NCBI GenBank assembly: GCA_032358255.1
Contig: JAULBX010027208.1
Span: forward strand, 1-35,833
Direction of reading: 5' to 3'
DNA from: Heterotrichella gracilis
Taxonomy: Eukaryota; Sar; Xanthophyceae; Tribonematales; Xanthonemataceae
Length of the DNA stretch: 35,833 nucleotides
Shown: positions 34,385 to 35,833 of the stretch, one piece after another
How positions within the stretch are numbered: position 1 is the stretch's first letter
How the letters are laid out: every line of letters starts with the position of its first letter
The notes under the pieces: model-generated
The model's input: the letters and a program-made list of their open reading frames with translations, nothing else
Database searches by the model: none
What the model was told of the DNA's origin: nothing
Made by a program: the position numbers and the translations under genes

Positions 34385-35206
34385 ATGTCTTTTAGTATTA
34401 AACTCGGTAATTTTCTCTACAAACATGCTTTTGTTTTATACAAACCCATGTATACCCTGTTTAAGAATAAACAAGATAAATTTGAGATTGAATTGCTTAG
34501 AAAACACATTCATTCAGGTGATACGGTTCTGGATATAGGTGCCAACATTGGGTATTATGCGGAGATCCTTTCTACTATTGTTGGAGAAAAAGGAATGGTT
34601 CATTGTTTTGAACCCGATAAAACCAATTTTGAGTATTTGAAAGCAGCTACCGGCTCAAAACATAATATTATTATCAATAACAAAGCGGTTGGTCCGAAGA
34701 CTGAAAAATTAAAGATCTATACCTCTAAAAATTTAAATGTCGATCACCGTACTTATAAAACGGAAGAATACGATCAGGAAATAGAGATCGATGCCGTGAG
34801 TGTTGATGATTATGTGCAAAGTCATGCTGAACTTGTTTCAGCATCTGTAGCAAAATCGGCTGAGACCCTGAAACGAGTTCAGGGTGAAAGTGGTAGGGAT
34901 TCCTTCAAGGTCAACTTCATCAAAATGGACATACAAGGTTTTGAAATGCAAGCCTTATTGGGAATGAAAGAAACCTTAAAAAATAATCCGGATGTAAAAC
35001 TGATCTCTGAATTCTGGCCATATGGCTTAAGAAAAGCGGGAAGTTCCGTCTCGGCTTATTATTCATCCTTAACTGAACTAGGATTTACTTGTTATCTATT
35101 AGAAACAAAAAATCTCAAAAAATTAAGTGCACAGGAAGTACAGGCTTTAGAAGCATTAGGAGAAGAATCTTATTTTAATATTTTTGCGACTAGAAGCGAT
35201 GTTTAA
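34385..35206 (+). CDS. FkbM-family SAM-dependent methyltransferase carrying an in-frame repeat insertion
   Basis: 273 residues. The SAM-binding motif is VLDIGANIGYYAEIL (48-62), then VHCFEPDKTNFEYL (72-85), NKAVG (99-103), VSVDDYV (138-144) and IKMDIQGFEMQALLGM (179-194), the FkbM order. Family members methylate hydroxyl groups, often on sugars of glycans. Between DDYV and VNFIKMD, where FkbM proteins usually have only a short link, there are about 30 extra residues (~146-174: SHAELVSAS ... VQGESGRDS). These are encoded by a double-hairpin DNA repeat (34821-34887) and are probably a surface loop. The reading frame stays open, so the enzyme may still work. The stop overlaps the next gene by 8 bp. 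Confidence 0.87.
   Translation: MSFSIKLGNFLYKHAFVLYKPMYTLFKNKQDKFEIELLRKHIHSGDTVLDIGANIGYYAEILSTIVGEKGMVHCFEPDKTNFEYLKAATGSKHNIIINNKAVGPKTEKLKIYTSKNLNVDHRTYKTEEYDQEIEIDAVSVDDYVQSHAELVSASVAKSAETLKRVQGESGRDSFKVNFIKMDIQGFEMQALLGMKETLKNNPDVKLISEFWPYGLRKAGSSVSAYYSSLTELGFTCYLLETKNLKKLSAQEVQALEALGEESYFNIFATRSDV
34821..34887 (+). repeat. Double-hairpin repeat element inserted in frame in the FkbM gene
   Basis: First arm TGCTGAA / TTCAGCA around CTTGT; second arm CCCTGAA / TTCAGGG around ACGAG, about 20 bases later. Both arms share CTGAA / TTCAG. I recognise this as the common Bacteroidota intergenic repeat whose translation reads HAELVSAS; here it is inside a coding sequence. Confidence 0.8.
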
Positions 35207-35833
35207 AAAATATACCATAGCATTTGATCTGGACGATCCTCGGGCGACTATGAAGCACAAAGAGATCATCTTAGAAAAACCCTATTTAAAACGCTGGTAT
35301 CAGGATTTTTACGAGGTGTTCATTAAAGAGTCGCGAAAGATCAAAGGCGGAAAATATTTAGAAATCGGCTCCGGTGGTGGATTTCTGAAAGAAGTATTTC
35401 CGGAGGTCATCACATCAGATATTTTAAATTTACCGGGCGTAGATCAGGTTTTTTCTGCAGAAGAGTTACCCTTCAAGGAAAATGAACTGGCAAGTATTAT
35501 GATGCTGAATGTGTTTCATCACATTCCAAAACCCTATTTATTTTTAAAAGAAGCTGAACGCACGCTAATTAAAGGTGGAAAGATCATCATGATAGAACCC
35601 GCTAACTCTGCATTAGGACGATTTATTTACAAACGTTTTCACCACGAACCTTTTGATGAAACAGGCGGAAGGGAGATTCAGGCCGGAAATCCTTTATCCA
35701 ACAGTAATCAGGCTTTGCCATATATTTATTTTGAAAGAGATCTGGACGTATTTAAAAAGGAATTTCCTCAATTAAAGATCAGCAGCATAAAATACCATAG
35801 TCCCTTTTCCTATGTGATCAGTGGGGGCGTTTC
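35199..35833 (+). CDS. Class I SAM-dependent methyltransferase, 3'-truncated
   Basis: Starts at ATG 35199, overlapping the FkbM stop by 8 bp, and runs open to the window edge (211 codons). The SAM motif I is YLEIGSGGGFLKEV, followed by an acidic post-motif (TSDIL) and the motif MLNVFHHIPKPYLFLKEAERTL ... GGKIIMIEP typical of Methyltransf_11/25 proteins. The substrate is not evident; sitting in the same transcript as an FkbM methyltransferase and a GT-C glycosyltransferase, a role in glycan or lipid-carrier modification is likely. The N-terminal KYTIAFDLDDPRATMKHKEII is outside the core fold. Confidence 0.85.
   Translation, partial: MFKKYTIAFDLDDPRATMKHKEIILEKPYLKRWYQDFYEVFIKESRKIKGGKYLEIGSGGGFLKEVFPEVITSDILNLPGVDQVFSAEELPFKENELASIMMLNVFHHIPKPYLFLKEAERTLIKGGKIIMIEPANSALGRFIYKRFHHEPFDETGGREIQAGNPLSNSNQALPYIYFERDLDVFKKEFPQLKISSIKYHSPFSYVISGGV

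Overview
The window looks like chromosomal DNA from a member of the Bacteroidota, probably an environmental lineage. The DNA is AT-rich, several secreted proteins carry type IX secretion system (T9SS) C-terminal sorting domains, and a PorV-like and a PorU-like gene lie side by side. Promoters fit the Bacteroidota pattern TTTG...TAnnTTTG, Shine-Dalgarno sequences are largely absent, and the lineage-typical genes bshA, DUF2027-Smr and a ComEC without a metallo-hydrolase motif are present. I cannot assign order or genus. No rRNA, tRNA, phage, IS element or CRISPR array was found.

Layout. 1-7.8 kb (+): the 3'-part of a secreted M43 metalloprotease ending in a strong terminator, an MBL-fold hydrolase, and a 1552-residue Ig/PKD-type surface adhesin with a gliding-motility type C-terminus. 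7.8-12.7 kb (-): a compact four-gene cluster, comEC > DUF2027-Smr > DegT-family sugar aminotransferase > PglC-like sugar-phosphate transferase. 12.7-15.9 kb (-): SPFH-domain protein followed by a second M43 protease, ending in a terminator. 15.9-20.8 kb: TPR lipid-free secreted protein (+), then apaG, a TPR/SpoIIE-type phosphatase receptor and bshA (all -). 21.2-25.2 kb: queE (+), an amidase-like peptidoglycan hydrolase (-), arfB and a membrane transglutaminase-like protein (+). 25.8-31.9 kb (+): a PorV/PorQ-family barrel and a giant C25 cysteine peptidase (long PorU-like), overlapping by 4 bp. 32.6-35.8 kb (+): a GT-C membrane glycosyltransferase, an FkbM methyltransferase and a 3'-truncated class I methyltransferase, probably an envelope glycan cluster.

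How genes work together. Three or four products are predicted T9SS clients (two M43 proteases, the adhesin, perhaps the C25 protein), while the PorV/PorU-like pair resembles the T9SS attachment machinery that would cleave and anchor such clients. The sugar aminotransferase, PglC-like transferase, GT-C protein and methyltransferases point to surface polysaccharide or glycoprotein synthesis.

The strongest unexplained structure is not a gene. Four long intergenic stretches (20.8-21.15, 21.8-22.2, 25.2-25.8 and 31.9-32.6 kb) hold repeats. Three of them are built from a small vocabulary of recurring short 'words' (for example CAACACAGAGAC, CGCAAAGACGCAAAGGACGC, GGCACTGAG, AATTAGTG), partly amplified as 130-bp and roughly 80-bp direct repeats and peppered with TCCCGAT/ATCGGGA hairpins. 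One such word array forms the end of a coding sequence, and a different double-hairpin repeat sits in frame inside the FkbM methyltransferase gene.
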